Of a stretch of DNA of 64,000 nt, positions 55,901 through 60,488 are shown piece after piece. Below the pieces are notes generated by a model, which did not search any database, was not told the DNA's origin, and saw only the letters and a program-made list of their open reading frames with translations. Each line of letters starts with the position of its first letter. Within the stretch, counting starts at the first letter, position 1. The DNA lies in assembly GCF_030272615.1 (NCBI RefSeq), contig NC_081406.1:144562091-144626090 (forward strand). Reading direction: 5' to 3'. The translations under genes were made by a program, and so were the position numbers. The DNA is from Cryptomeria japonica. Lineage: Eukaryota > Streptophyta > Pinopsida > Cupressales > Cupressaceae.

Positions 55901-57562
55901 TAATATATGCTCTGAATGCAGAGATATGCTGAATCCAATAAGTCAGCCACCTCCCCATCCTCACCCCTAAAAAAATGAAAAAAAATCCAAGGTCTCATAG
56001 CTCCCTGGCAATATAACAACCAAAAAAACTTTGCCATATCGAAAAAATTGATAAAGCAAATGAATTGGTTGCACTGTGGTTTGGAAACTGAGATGAGATG
56101 TGAAGACCAACATTCAAACCTCGGAGTGAATAAAGCCCTTGAGTACATGCCTGTATTGAACTTGGAAGTTTCGCACCAGAAATTTGAAAAATAGAAATAT
56201 CTCATATATCATATCTTCCTCATTACGATAAAAATTTATTGTATAGAGGAATTTTTTCCTGAACACAAATACAAGATCACAACTTGCCCCAGGCATGGAT
56301 TCTAATTTAATCATTTGTCGCTATTTCTTGTTAAATGACGACTAAAATGAGGCATGACCACCCAAAAGAGCTGAGCTCAAAATCCATACGGCATAAGTCC
56401 TCTGCATGCATGGACGTGTTGATTTTGGGAGTTTAAGCAATCAAAATAAGCATGTCCATGAGACAGATGAGCGGTTGTGGTGAAGGGTAGAATTTAAATG
56501 TTTAGTCCAAAAAATTTAAATAATAGAACAGAAAAATCTCAAATCCTCATAGAAAAAGTATATCCTATATCGAAAAGAAATGATTCTGCCGTGCAAAAGG
56601 CTTATGTAGAATCCTGGATTACAAAAAACCTTTCTGTATGTTGGTGTAATAGATTTGAGAAATTACCCAAAGAATTTCAAATGAAACTAGAAAAAATATT
56701 CAAGGTCTCATATCTTCCTAGGTGAGACCGAATAATGAAAAAGAAAATTTGTGATAGGAAAAGGTAAAAAATTAAAAATTAGAACAGAAAAACCCCAAGG
56801 TCTCATAGAAAGTGCTTATCCTCCATAAAAAAGAAATGCTTATATTCAAATCATGGATTAGAAAAAAACATATCATATATTGGTCAGTTAAATTTGAGAA
56901 TTTATAAGAAAGAATTTCACTTAAAACATAAAAAAACCAAGGTGTCGTCTCTGAAAAGAAGTAATGAAAAGCAAGATTTGTGATGCGAAAAGAAAAGAAA
57001 TTCATAAACAGAGCAGAAAACCCCCAAGGTCTCATAGAAAGAGTATTTCTTCCATTAATTAAAAAATGATTTTGCCATGCAAAAGACCTCTGTACAAATC
57101 CTAGGCTACAAAAGCCCTTTCGTATATTGATATGCTAAATTTGCGTTTTAGCCCAAAGAATTTCACGGGGAAACGGAAAAGAAATCGAGGTCTCTAATCC
57201 GAAAAAAAATAATGAAAAAACACCATTTGCGAGCTAATAAGAAAACAAATGAGAAACAAAAGCCTGAGCATCACCTCATCCTCTGCATTGCTATGGTGTT
57301 TGTACATGACTCTCAAGAAGTGGTAACGTTCGAGCAGGGTTCGAATATCCCCGCCGCTCTCCTTCTCGATTGCGAGCGCTTCCATGTGAAGCCTCTCGAG
57401 CTCGCAGCGAAGGGCCTTGTGAAAGAAAAGAAACACCAAAATGGGTGACTTCAGCGCAGAATGGCGCACGTATCCCCCTCTCGAAGAACCCCCAGCTACA
57501 ATTGCCGGCGCCAGCAGCAGCTGCGCATGCTGCTGATGAAGTCCCGTTAATGGAGTCGCCAT
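1888..57562 (-). CDS. BTS: BRUTUS-like hemerythrin/RING E3 ubiquitin ligase (12 exons, 3' end outside window)
   Basis: Joined exons: 57562-57275, 22064-21843, 13012-12818, 12713-12316, 12152-11915, 11795-11627, 11174-9909, 9680-9509, 9417-9199, 9090-8953, 2271-2037, 1947-1888. They total 3,600 nt, 1,200 codons, with every phase matching and no stop. Hemerythrin 1 ligands are H48, H90/E94, H117, H163/E167. Hemerythrin 2 ligands are H324, H367/E371, H393, H440/E444. Hemerythrin 3 ligands are H684, H726/E730, H755, H828/E832. Then come a CHY finger (about 1022-1056), a CTCHY finger (1057-1142) and a RING (C1151, C1154, C1170, H1172, H1175, C1178, C1189, C1192). Known of the family: BTS binds iron through the hemerythrins and ubiquitinates clade IVc bHLH factors, lowering iron uptake. 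Arabidopsis BTS is about 1,254 residues, so only the last ~55 (zinc ribbon) are missing. The start MATPLTGL matches the family N-terminus. The gene looks intact. Confidence 0.93.
2037..2271 (-). CDS. BTS: BTS exon 11 (second half of CTCHY finger and most of RING)
   Basis: 235 nt. It encodes [40 protein letters not shown], then RING residues [19 protein letters not shown]. The acceptor is acag and the donor gtatgt follows CAG. Confidence 0.94.
3341..3489. repeat. Two-copy tandem duplication, 75 bp
   Basis: Unit 1 is 3341-3415 and unit 2 is 3416-3489. Both start acagtgataaattgct and end gtgaatttgttt, with only a few differences. Confidence 0.85.
4455..4900 (+). mobile_element. Possible LTR fragment (polypurine tract and LTR start)
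   Basis: A purine-rich run (attcaggggaggat) is followed by tgtgatgtgtaaac, the arrangement expected at a 3' LTR boundary. The downstream 400 bp is AT-rich. No matching second LTR or pol domain is recognised, so the call is weak. Confidence 0.25.
4905..5130. repeat. GC-rich cluster of GTCCC/GGGAC motifs
   Basis: About 225 bp densely packed with gtccc, gggac, ggacg and cgtcc words in both orientations, embedded in AT-rich DNA. A smaller cluster (cgtccccaaatttggtccct) lies at 5770-5820. Both sit just 5' of the hAT relic at 6180-7290 and probably are its subterminal region or that of a relative. Confidence 0.5.
6180..7290 (+). pseudogene. hAT transposase relic 1
   Basis: Fragments in shifting frames recall the plant hAT family with a C-terminal dimerisation domain. 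At about 6985-7040 the signature [17 protein letters not shown] is clear. Upstream fragments ([25 protein letters not shown]-like and EDPILS-like pieces) fit the same family. Stops and frameshifts are frequent, so no protein can be made. It lies in BTS intron 10, in the opposite orientation to the gene. Confidence 0.75.
7370..7730. repeat. Imperfect AT-rich tandem repeat
   Basis: The phrases attttatttagtattcaa, tatttaaaatgaaa, cttaaatctt and tttagtatttgcaattt recur about three times with period near 110-120 bp. It probably belongs to the 3' untranslated part of the adjacent hAT relic. Confidence 0.55.
8953..9090 (-). CDS. BTS: BTS exon 10 (first half of CTCHY finger)
   Basis: 138 nt. It encodes [19 protein letters not shown] and [19 protein letters not shown]. 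The acceptor is gtag and the donor is gtgatg after GAAAG. The arginine codon is split across intron 10 and restored in exon 11. Confidence 0.93.
9199..9417 (-). CDS. BTS: BTS exon 9 (CHY zinc finger)
   Basis: 219 nt. It encodes [11 protein letters not shown], then the CHY finger [19 protein letters not shown] and [17 protein letters not shown]. Cys and His ligands begin at residue 1022. The acceptor is ttag and the donor is gttagt. Confidence 0.94.
9509..9680 (-). CDS. BTS: BTS exon 8 (linker before zinc fingers)
   Basis: 172 nt. It encodes [20 protein letters not shown] and the [14 protein letters not shown] segment, both conserved in BTS between hemerythrin 3 and the CHY finger. The acceptor is acag and the donor is gttggt. 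Confidence 0.92.
9909..11174 (-). CDS. BTS: BTS exon 7 (Cys-rich linker and whole hemerythrin domain 3)
   Basis: 1,266 nt, the largest exon. It starts [20 protein letters not shown] and runs through a Cys/Ser-rich linker containing QPCCVPGLG. It then encodes all of hemerythrin 3: [15 protein letters not shown] (H684), [14 protein letters not shown] (H726, E730), [11 protein letters not shown] (H755) and [16 protein letters not shown] (H828, E832). It ends with the conserved stretch [19 protein letters not shown]. Phase 2 entry, phase 1 exit. Confidence 0.94.
11627..11795 (-). CDS. BTS: BTS exon 6 (linker after hemerythrin domain 2)
   Basis: 169 nt, ending in phase 1. It encodes [20 protein letters not shown] and [20 protein letters not shown], the family segment after domain 2. 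The acceptor is tatag and the donor is gtttgt. Confidence 0.9.
11915..12152 (-). CDS. BTS: BTS exon 5 (core of hemerythrin domain 2)
   Basis: 238 nt. It completes a split serine codon, then encodes [11 protein letters not shown] (E371), [10 protein letters not shown] (H393) and [11 protein letters not shown] (H440, E444). The donor is gtgtgt after GAG. Confidence 0.92.
12316..12713 (-). CDS. BTS: BTS exon 4 (variable linker and start of hemerythrin domain 2)
   Basis: 398 nt, ending in phase 2. It begins VVFTWLKEK, continues through a serine-rich, poorly conserved linker, then gives [13 protein letters not shown] with ligand H324 and AEICIFH with H367. The donor gtatat is preceded by CATAG. 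Confidence 0.92.
12818..13012 (-). CDS. BTS: BTS exon 3 (linker after hemerythrin domain 1)
   Basis: 65 codons, phase 0 at both ends. It encodes [20 protein letters not shown] through EEKLLQQ, the helical segment that follows each hemerythrin domain in BTS proteins (the FLPWL repeat). The acceptor is gcag and the donor is gtaacc. Confidence 0.92.
14881..15536. repeat. Nested tandem repeat (two ~325-bp units, each of two ~160-bp subunits)
   Basis: The outer unit starts gcatattattgtttaatatg at 14881 and again at 15207. Inside each, a ~160-bp subunit with the phrases cctgccacatggagccaaga, gcttaag, gaacggcgatagaacacctc and gggtac occurs twice. A further partial copy follows to about 15590. Open frames on the minus strand are products of the repeat, not genes. 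Confidence 0.85.
16120..16350. repeat. GC-rich cluster of GGTTC/GGTTCC motifs
   Basis: About 230 bp with many ggttcc, gggttc, gggtctc and ggttctg words, in AT-rich surroundings. It is followed by an unidentified open stretch (16495-16779). It resembles the subterminal region of a hAT-like element with its own motif. Confidence 0.45.
16925..18765. mobile_element. Possible decayed hAT-like element bounded by ATACC/CTACC clusters
   Basis: The left boundary (16925-16995) carries cataccatacc repeatedly. The right boundary (18660-18765) carries cctacc, accatacccacgtacc and gtaccc. Between them lies AT-rich sequence without a recognisable domain. The pairing of the two ends is inference. Confidence 0.3.
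18800..19305 (+). other. Unidentified segment with LINE-like 3' tail
   Basis: A stretch of higher GC content ends in ccaatattatatctaaaaaaaat, similar to the tails of plant LINE fragments. No protein domain was recognised. Confidence 0.2.
19908..19995. repeat. Inverted repeat, 33-bp arms
   Basis: Arms are 19908-19940 and 19963-19995, complementary at 31 of 33 positions, with a 22-nt loop. The loop itself is complementary to 20007-20028, so an alternative fold exists. It could be a small foldback element or a precursor-like hairpin. Confidence 0.75.
20187..21272 (+). mobile_element. 5'-truncated LINE (zf-RVT and RNase H 3' end) with 15-bp TSD
   Basis: The insertion is flanked by the direct repeat atatatacaacttgc at 20172-20186 and 21273-21287. 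It begins inside a zinc-finger reverse-transcriptase tail and continues through an RNase H domain ([13 protein letters not shown], later [19 protein letters not shown]). It ends with an aataaagt signal at 21241 and a short A-run. A TAG at 20881-20883 and other changes break the frame. It inserted into BTS intron 2 antisense to the gene. Confidence 0.88.
21477..21602. repeat. Two-copy tandem duplication, 63 bp
   Basis: Units 21477-21539 and 21540-21602 both run from attacatg to a ggatgat/ggataat end, with a shared block aaattaaaatttaggcagag. It lies about 240 bp inside intron 2 from exon 2. Confidence 0.85.
21843..22064 (-). CDS. BTS: BTS exon 2 (second half of hemerythrin domain 1)
   Basis: 74 codons, phase 0 at both ends. 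The acceptor is cag before GTA ATC and the donor follows CAG (gtatga). It continues [20 protein letters not shown] with ligand H117, then LCQHMSKE with H163 and E167. The diiron site of domain 1 is therefore built from two exons separated by 35 kb. Confidence 0.93.
23101..23268. repeat. Two-copy tandem duplication, 84 bp
   Basis: Units 23101-23184 and 23185-23268 share tacagt-ctc-tccaagggtt, gaatagataaa and ttcattagttcaaaac. Confidence 0.8.
26120..26290 (+). repeat. Dispersed repeat copy 2
   Basis: Homologous to 130-290. It carries a GGTTCGAATCC box at 26153-26163 and ends in a 13-base A-run near 26278-26290. It lies about 450 bp before the BED finger of hAT relic 2, so it may be that element's 5' terminal region instead of a SINE. 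Confidence 0.5.
26508..26653. repeat. Two-copy tandem duplication, 73 bp
   Basis: Units 26508-26580 and 26581-26653 begin gcacttgttgcca and share gagaaagatttcttcaaaag and a T-run. Confidence 0.85.
27365..27436 (-). other. tRNA-like sequence in the 3' LTR of the TRIM
   Basis: Same structure as 27641-27712, but with intact A box TAGCTCAGTGG (27419-27429) and B box GGTTCGAGTCC (27376-27386). A duplicated 5' half with a second A box lies at 27486-27510. Both boxes match the type 2 Pol III promoter consensus. Confidence 0.8.
27641..27712 (-). other. tRNA-like sequence in the 5' LTR of the TRIM
   Basis: 72 nt that folds as a tRNA cloverleaf. The acceptor stem is GGGCCAG/CTGGTCC (one G-U pair), with a D-arm, a TTC arm CTAGG-TTCGAGT-CCTAG and a discriminator A. 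The B box GGTTCGAGTCC is perfect (27652-27662). The A box reads TAACTCAGTGG here (27695-27705), one base off. The anticodon loop appears to have 8 nt with a mismatched stem, so it is unlikely to be a working tRNA and no amino acid is assigned. Confidence 0.8.
28197..28268 (+). other. Retained intron of hAT relic 2
   Basis: GTAAGT follows the codons for ELLK (gctgttaaag) and an ATAG acceptor precedes GTTAGTGAGACTCATTT. The same position is interrupted by a 106-bp intron in hAT relic 3. Confidence 0.75.
30590..30725. repeat. Cluster of GACTC/GAGTC-type motifs
   Basis: About 135 bp with gactct, agtctg, agactc, ggactc and gagtct words in both orientations, in AT-rich intron. It resembles the subterminal clusters of hAT-like elements. 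No transposase is recognised beside it. Confidence 0.35.
31801..32040. repeat. Two-copy tandem duplication, ~123 bp
   Basis: Units begin agccagatttcctt at 31801 and 31924 and share cataaacaa-gat-caaaccac and caagctgaatca. Confidence 0.8.
32836..32854. repeat. (CA)n microsatellite
   Basis: About eight uninterrupted CA units, followed by atgcctacatacatat. Confidence 0.8.
33540..33870 (+). mobile_element. Copia 3' end and LTR fragment
   Basis: Parallels 50510-50870 in order: taccttgagt, ctagtg-tctc, gatggcacaa/gattgcacag, ttgagattagc, gatttacttaacacctcatc, tctcttaa and ttctaat. Both are therefore diverged copies of the same copia family's polyprotein end and LTR. No pol domain accompanies this copy. 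Confidence 0.55.
34541..36290 (+). mobile_element. Possible long LTR of a gypsy-type element
   Basis: Starts tgttgtgacgttttcacaca, a TG-type LTR beginning, and ends near a tggcgccc motif at 36281 that resembles a PBS. No protein domains and no second LTR were seen. The call is tentative. Confidence 0.3.
36428..38540 (-). mobile_element. Non-coding LTR element, minus copy (leader plus one LTR)
   Basis: On the minus strand, a non-coding leader (38540 to about 36780) with a stem-loop array is followed by an LTR (about 36751 to 36428). The leader matches 53760-55180 of the plus copy, for example ggcagctgttcatgttt, cctagggtttctgcaattt and gggttttga. The 5' LTR and PBS are missing. Long open frames here (for example 37786-38496) follow low-complexity sequence and are not genes. 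Confidence 0.75.
39450..43565 (+). pseudogene. Copia retrotransposon relic: gag, protease, pre-integrase and integrase part
   Basis: Gag-like residues lie at about 39640-40250, with a zinc-knuckle remnant. A protease-adjacent segment follows at 40390-40560. A GAG-pre-integrase segment is at 42000-42080 ([17 protein letters not shown]). The integrase core runs 42890-43560, recognisable by [39 protein letters not shown] and [10 protein letters not shown]. Frameshifts and stops are many. Its RT/RNase H half continues at 48530, after a nested hAT. Confidence 0.82.
40371..41224 (+). repeat. 427-bp tandem duplication inside the copia relic
   Basis: Unit 1 is 40371-40797 and unit 2 is 40798-41224. 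Both run from aatttct-acaaaagatgag to a ggacat-gtgtgtgttgg-ataagatcc end, with a few percent divergence. A shorter, more diverged third copy of the last part is at about 41990-42195. Confidence 0.9.
44270..44545 (+). mobile_element. LINE 3'-end fragment
   Basis: A GC-richer segment in AT-rich DNA. It ends tttaataaaatactttggctatggcc followed by an A-run and aataataat, as in plant L1-type 3' ends. It lies upstream of the hAT relic 3 coding start. No TSD was resolved. Confidence 0.4.
45837..45942 (+). other. Retained intron of hAT relic 3
   Basis: GTAAGT follows gttgttaaag and a TTTAAG acceptor precedes GTGGTTGAGACACGC. The position is the same as the 72-bp intron of hAT relic 2. Confidence 0.75.
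46736..47922. mobile_element. Probable solo LTR (~1.19 kb) in hAT relic 3
   Basis: The hAT coding text breaks after STYGF at 46735 and resumes in the expected place at about 47925 (TTCATCCATTTTGTGAAACG). The insert begins tgtaatgtgggg and ends gacactaca, so it has TG...CA ends. Flanking 5-mers gcttt and acttc match at 3 of 5 bases. It has no coding domain and no PBS. Confidence 0.6.
48530..50600 (+). pseudogene. Copia relic, continued: reverse transcriptase and RNase H
   Basis: RT remnants include [20 protein letters not shown]-like text at 49440-49520, the degraded YVDDL at about 49610, and [19 protein letters not shown] and [20 protein letters not shown] at 49760-49930. RNase H/C-terminal text ([13 protein letters not shown] at 50310-50350) follows. 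Stops and frameshifts throughout. Order and strand fit the second half of the element at 39450-43565. Confidence 0.85.
48863..49360 (+). repeat. 259-bp tandem duplication in the copia RT region
   Basis: Units 48863-49103 and 49122-49360 both run from tcaaagctag to ctcttgcctcat. They share gttgaccatggacaaatctt and tttgttgcacatgga. Confidence 0.88.
50600..50870 (+). mobile_element. 3' LTR remnant of the copia relic
   Basis: Directly follows the degraded polyprotein end and is homologous to 33640-33870 (ttgagattagc, gatttacttgacatctcatc, tagtttctctta, cattctaatttta). Confidence 0.5.
51041..51116. repeat. Two-copy tandem duplication, 38 bp
   Basis: Units 51041-51078 and 51079-51116 (tttttgctactatg, ttaggaccaaactgcaaatt) with about two differences. 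Confidence 0.85.
52000..52215. repeat. Diverged two-copy repeat, ~115 bp period
   Basis: Shared phrases are ggtaacttgatg, tgcccaaacaaaccat, ttaaattatgt/cttaaaagtata and ttttttgacctat. Confidence 0.6.
53364..55210 (+). mobile_element. Non-coding LTR element, plus copy (LTR, PBS, leader, LTR scar)
   Basis: The 5' LTR runs 53364-53655 (tgttgag...tttttca). The PBS tggtatcagagc follows immediately at 53656-53667, an exact plant initiator-Met type. A 1.5-kb leader without coding capacity continues to 55181. The last 29 bp of the LTR recur at 55182-55210, identical to 53627-53655, so most of the 3' LTR was deleted. It is inverted relative to the copy at 36428-38540. Confidence 0.82.
54641..55070 (+). 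repeat. Array of short stem-loops in the LTR-element leader
   Basis: At least six or seven perfect or near-perfect hairpins of 16-23 nt. Clear cases are 54641-54663, 54676-54697, 54711-54733, 54745-54766, 54927-54948 and 55055-55070. Stems are of GATTTT/AAAATC type and loops of CCTC, CCAC or CCTT type. The minus copy has about eleven (36950-37575). Confidence 0.7.
56505..57235. repeat. Three-unit tandem repeat next to exon 1
   Basis: Units start near 56521, 56779 and 57007, periods 258 and 228 bp. Shared phrases are agaacagaaaa, caaggtctcatagaaa, aagaaatg, ggattac/ggattag, gagaattt, agaatttca and aaaatttgtgat. More diverged partial units are visible at 55970-56240. The last unit ends about 40 bp from the intron 1 donor. 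Confidence 0.75.
57275..57562 (-). CDS. BTS: BTS exon 1 (start codon, first half of hemerythrin domain 1)
   Basis: 96 codons, phase 0, ending at GAG before a gtgatg donor. It carries the family start MATPLTGL, the segment [16 protein letters not shown] with ligand H48, and KHHSNAEDE with H90 and E94. The reading frame stays open upstream to an ATG at 57703. That ATG precedes the likely TATA box and has no family support, so the start at 57562 was chosen. Confidence 0.93.
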
Positions 57563-57591
57563 AAGACCAAACCGCAAAAGCACAACACGTC

Positions 57592-57636
57592 TTAGATAAA
57601 GATGCAAAGAATTCTCCTCCACACGATAAAATTCAT
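57592..57636 (-). promoter_or_regulatory. Possible upstream ORF in the BTS 5' leader
   Basis: ATG at 57636 opens a 14-codon frame (MNFIVWRRILCIFI) ending at TAA 57594-57592, 29 bases before the BTS ATG and in a different frame. It counts only if transcription starts upstream of 57636, which the TATA position makes borderline. Confidence 0.4.
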
Positions 57637-57666
57637 CCCTGTAGATCTGAAATCTCTTGCAGCCCG

Positions 57667-57674
57667 TATTTATA
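57667..57674 (-). promoter_or_regulatory. TATA box of BTS
   Basis: TATAAATA on the minus strand, about 105 bp upstream of the start codon, implying a start site near 57640. Upstream at 57825-57830 is an ACGTGG element, the core bound by bHLH and bZIP factors. Its role in iron control is speculation. Confidence 0.5.
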
Positions 57675-58148
57675 CTGCCACAATTCTGGTTATTCTTGTT
57701 CAAAGCCTGAACAACTGCCCTGCGGTTTTTCTTCCTTTTCTAATTTGAGGACTGCGTGCCTTGAATATGTGTTCACGCTTTTAACCCCGCGGTAAATGCG
57801 TTGATATCACGAGTTACATTGATTACGTGGATTCACTGCGCAGCTGCCGTGGATTCACCAAATTTCCGTGACCACACTAAGTAATTTTAATTTTGATTTT
57901 CTTTGATTTATCGGAAATCTAGAAAAGTCTTTGCGAGATCTTCAGCCTTCAATCCACAAGAATTGGAAAAGCTTGGGGTCTTAAATTTATGTCATTATCT
58001 ACTATTTCAATCTTTATTTTTTAAGTATAGTATAGAATCCCTTAAATTTTGATATGTCAAAAATTAGAATGATGAAATATTGATTGAGACTGATTGAAAA
58101 GATTGTTGGATTTCAATTATGTGATTAAGGAATTGGTATTGTTGATAG

Positions 58149-58772
58149 ATTATAATTTAATCTTTATGTTCACAAATATTTTGTATCTATAAACATAGAC
58201 TCTCATATGTATCTATATCTACAATTTAAAAAAAGATGGTGTTGATGAACATCAATTAGAGTTGTTATTTAAGGATCTTTGTCTTAGATAGATCTCATGA
58301 TTGATTTAACAATATTGATAGTAGTTAAATGACAACAAATAACAAATACAAATAATATTGATTTGACAATGATACTAAGTGATTGACACTTGAGACTTAA
58401 TGCGATGGAATGTGATGCAATGAATATTGGAATGACCTAATGCAAATGACTTAACACAATGAAATGATTTCAATTATAATTTAATCTTCATGTTTACAAA
58501 TCTTTTGTATCTATAAGCATAGACGCTCGTATGTATCTACATCTGCAATTTAAAAAAAGATGGTGTTGACAAACATCAATTAGAGCTTGTTATTTAAGGA
58601 TCTTTGTCTTAGATAGATCTCGTGATTGATTTAACGATTTTGATAGTAGTTAAATGATAGCAAGTAACAAATACAAAAATATTGATGTGACAATGATGCT
58701 AAGTGATTTACACTTGAGACTTGATGCAATGGAATGCGAGGTAATGAATATTGGAATGACCTAATGCAAATG
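58149..58772. repeat. Direct duplication, two 300-bp units
   Basis: Units 58149-58448 and 58473-58772 are about 90% identical, separated by 24 bp. They run from attataatttaatctt to gacctaatgcaaatg. They lie 0.6-1.2 kb upstream of the BTS start codon. Confidence 0.88.
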
Positions 58773-59309
58773 CTAGGGTTTCATCAAGTGGTAAGACAAA
58801 AAAATTGGTATTGTTGATGTGGAAAACTAAATAATGAAGGTGGATTGATATATTATGACAAATAAAAGGAATGAGGTTGTCTCGATGATAGGCAAATCTT
58901 ATATGTTTGATGGCTAATGGACTCTTCATTATGCAAATGATTTTAAGGTTGGTGTCCTTTTATAATTGATTTAGGTACACAATCTAATGCCTTGCACAAT
59001 ACATTATGAATAAGGGGTAGTTGAAAGTTGATCAACTTGGACCTATTATGAAATTTGAATTTTCAAAATATGGGTCTTTTCTACATTACACGATTCCCTT
59101 AAATCATTTATGTGCCCATGGATTCAACCAAAGAAGAGCGAGTAAATAAGTTATGATTTTGGAATTCTCTATGTAGAGGTTAAATTATGTTTCTAATGGC
59201 CAATCTAAGCCTCAAATCAATTGAAACCATATACTAGATCAAGATACTTATGACACATATGTAAGAGAATAAAAATGGACAAGACTACAAAGTATGCACT
59301 TTTCACCCT

Positions 59310-59420
59310 TATGTGTGTATATGTATGTATACATAGATAGATATATGCATATATATACATATGTATGCATTCATTTGTATATGCATGCATACATACATAT
59401 ATATGTGCACGTATATAAAT
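59310..59420. repeat. ATAC/ATGT-type microsatellite
   Basis: An alternating purine-pyrimidine stretch of tatg, taca and atat units over about 110 bp, capable of cruciform or Z-type structure. Confidence 0.75.
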
Positions 59421-60488
59421 ACATCTAGAAAACTTTAAGATGGAATCCAATGTAAAAAATTAAGTGGTAATTCTTCTACTTTGGCAATTATGTCAAGAGG
59501 CATTTTGTAGTGGCAGCATGAAACCTTGTGTCTTGAGCATGTAAATTATTAAAAAAAAAAAATTACATGGTTGACATGTTGTTAAAAAAACTACCACTTA
59601 AGAACTAATCTACAAGTGACATACAAAAAATAAAATGCAAACATATAAATATTGATAAATTATAAAAAATAAAATAAATCAATCAAAGGGATTAAGCTTA
59701 ATAGGTTAACACACTGGGTTCTCATTGTGGATAGCCAAGTCCAAATCCCCAAAAAGGGACATCTAATTTGCAACTCTTCATCTTCCATAGTTGGCTCCTA
59801 GTGTGGAGGTGGTTTCTTAACAAATTGATTTCTACATTGCGACTCCTGGTATTCTATAGGTGGTTTCTGGTGTGGTTTTTTTAAAGGAGTTGGTATTAGT
59901 CTAATGGTTGTGCTTGCAAAGAGCTTGTATTGGTTTCCTATTGATGCTTGTATGAGTAGAATATTTGTAAATGATTAACAATATAAAAATAAATAAAAAA
60001 AAAATCAAATAAAAAATAAATTGCTAAAAAATAAATAAAAATTTCCTTATGTTGAGTAAGTATTTTAATAGTTTAGGACGATGGCGTGCGTGCAGAAGCT
60101 CGCGGACGGTCGAGCTAGGGTTTCGATGCCCTAGCTCATGCAGTTCTGCAGGTGTGTCGATGGGGGGAGGGAAGTGCAGGCATGGCAGGGGTTAGCAGGG
60201 GGAGTAGAGGTTGGGCAGGGTGCGGTTGAGGGTGTGGAGAGAGGATCGGGGGGCTTCGAGTGGAGCCTTGGTCGTGAGTGGCTAGGCTTCTAGTGTGCAG
60301 GATGTTGTGGGTTTTCTGGGGGGCAGGGGGGAGCCATGGGTTTTCAAGGGGGCAGGGGCTTCGGCTAGCTCATTTTTTTGGTGGCGCTTGGGAGGGGTGG
60401 GGTCGTGGGTGTCATGCCTTCCCGAGGGGCCCTTTGGGGGTGTGGATCTTTCTTAACCTTGTATCATTTTTATTTTTTTTGAATCCCG

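Larger units (their letters stand above)
22065..57274 (-). other. BTS intron 1 (35,210 bp)
   Basis: Donor gtgatg at 57274 and acceptor gacag ending at 22065. Both borders fall where the protein frame requires. The intron is mostly transposable-element remains, listed separately. Stretches with nothing I can identify are 22100-26100 (apart from one duplication), 29500-33550, 51120-53360 and 55215-56500. Confidence 0.9.
57675..60068. other. Intergenic region upstream of BTS
   Basis: No gene is recognised. The first 250 bp is the GC-richer promoter. The rest is AT-rich, with a 300-bp direct duplication (58149-58772), a microsatellite and A/T runs. Confidence 0.6.

Noticed and set aside
57563-57703. 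N-terminal extension of BTS from the in-frame ATG at 57703
   Set aside because: The ATG lies upstream of the TATA box, and family proteins begin at MATPLTGL. The extension has no recognisable conservation.
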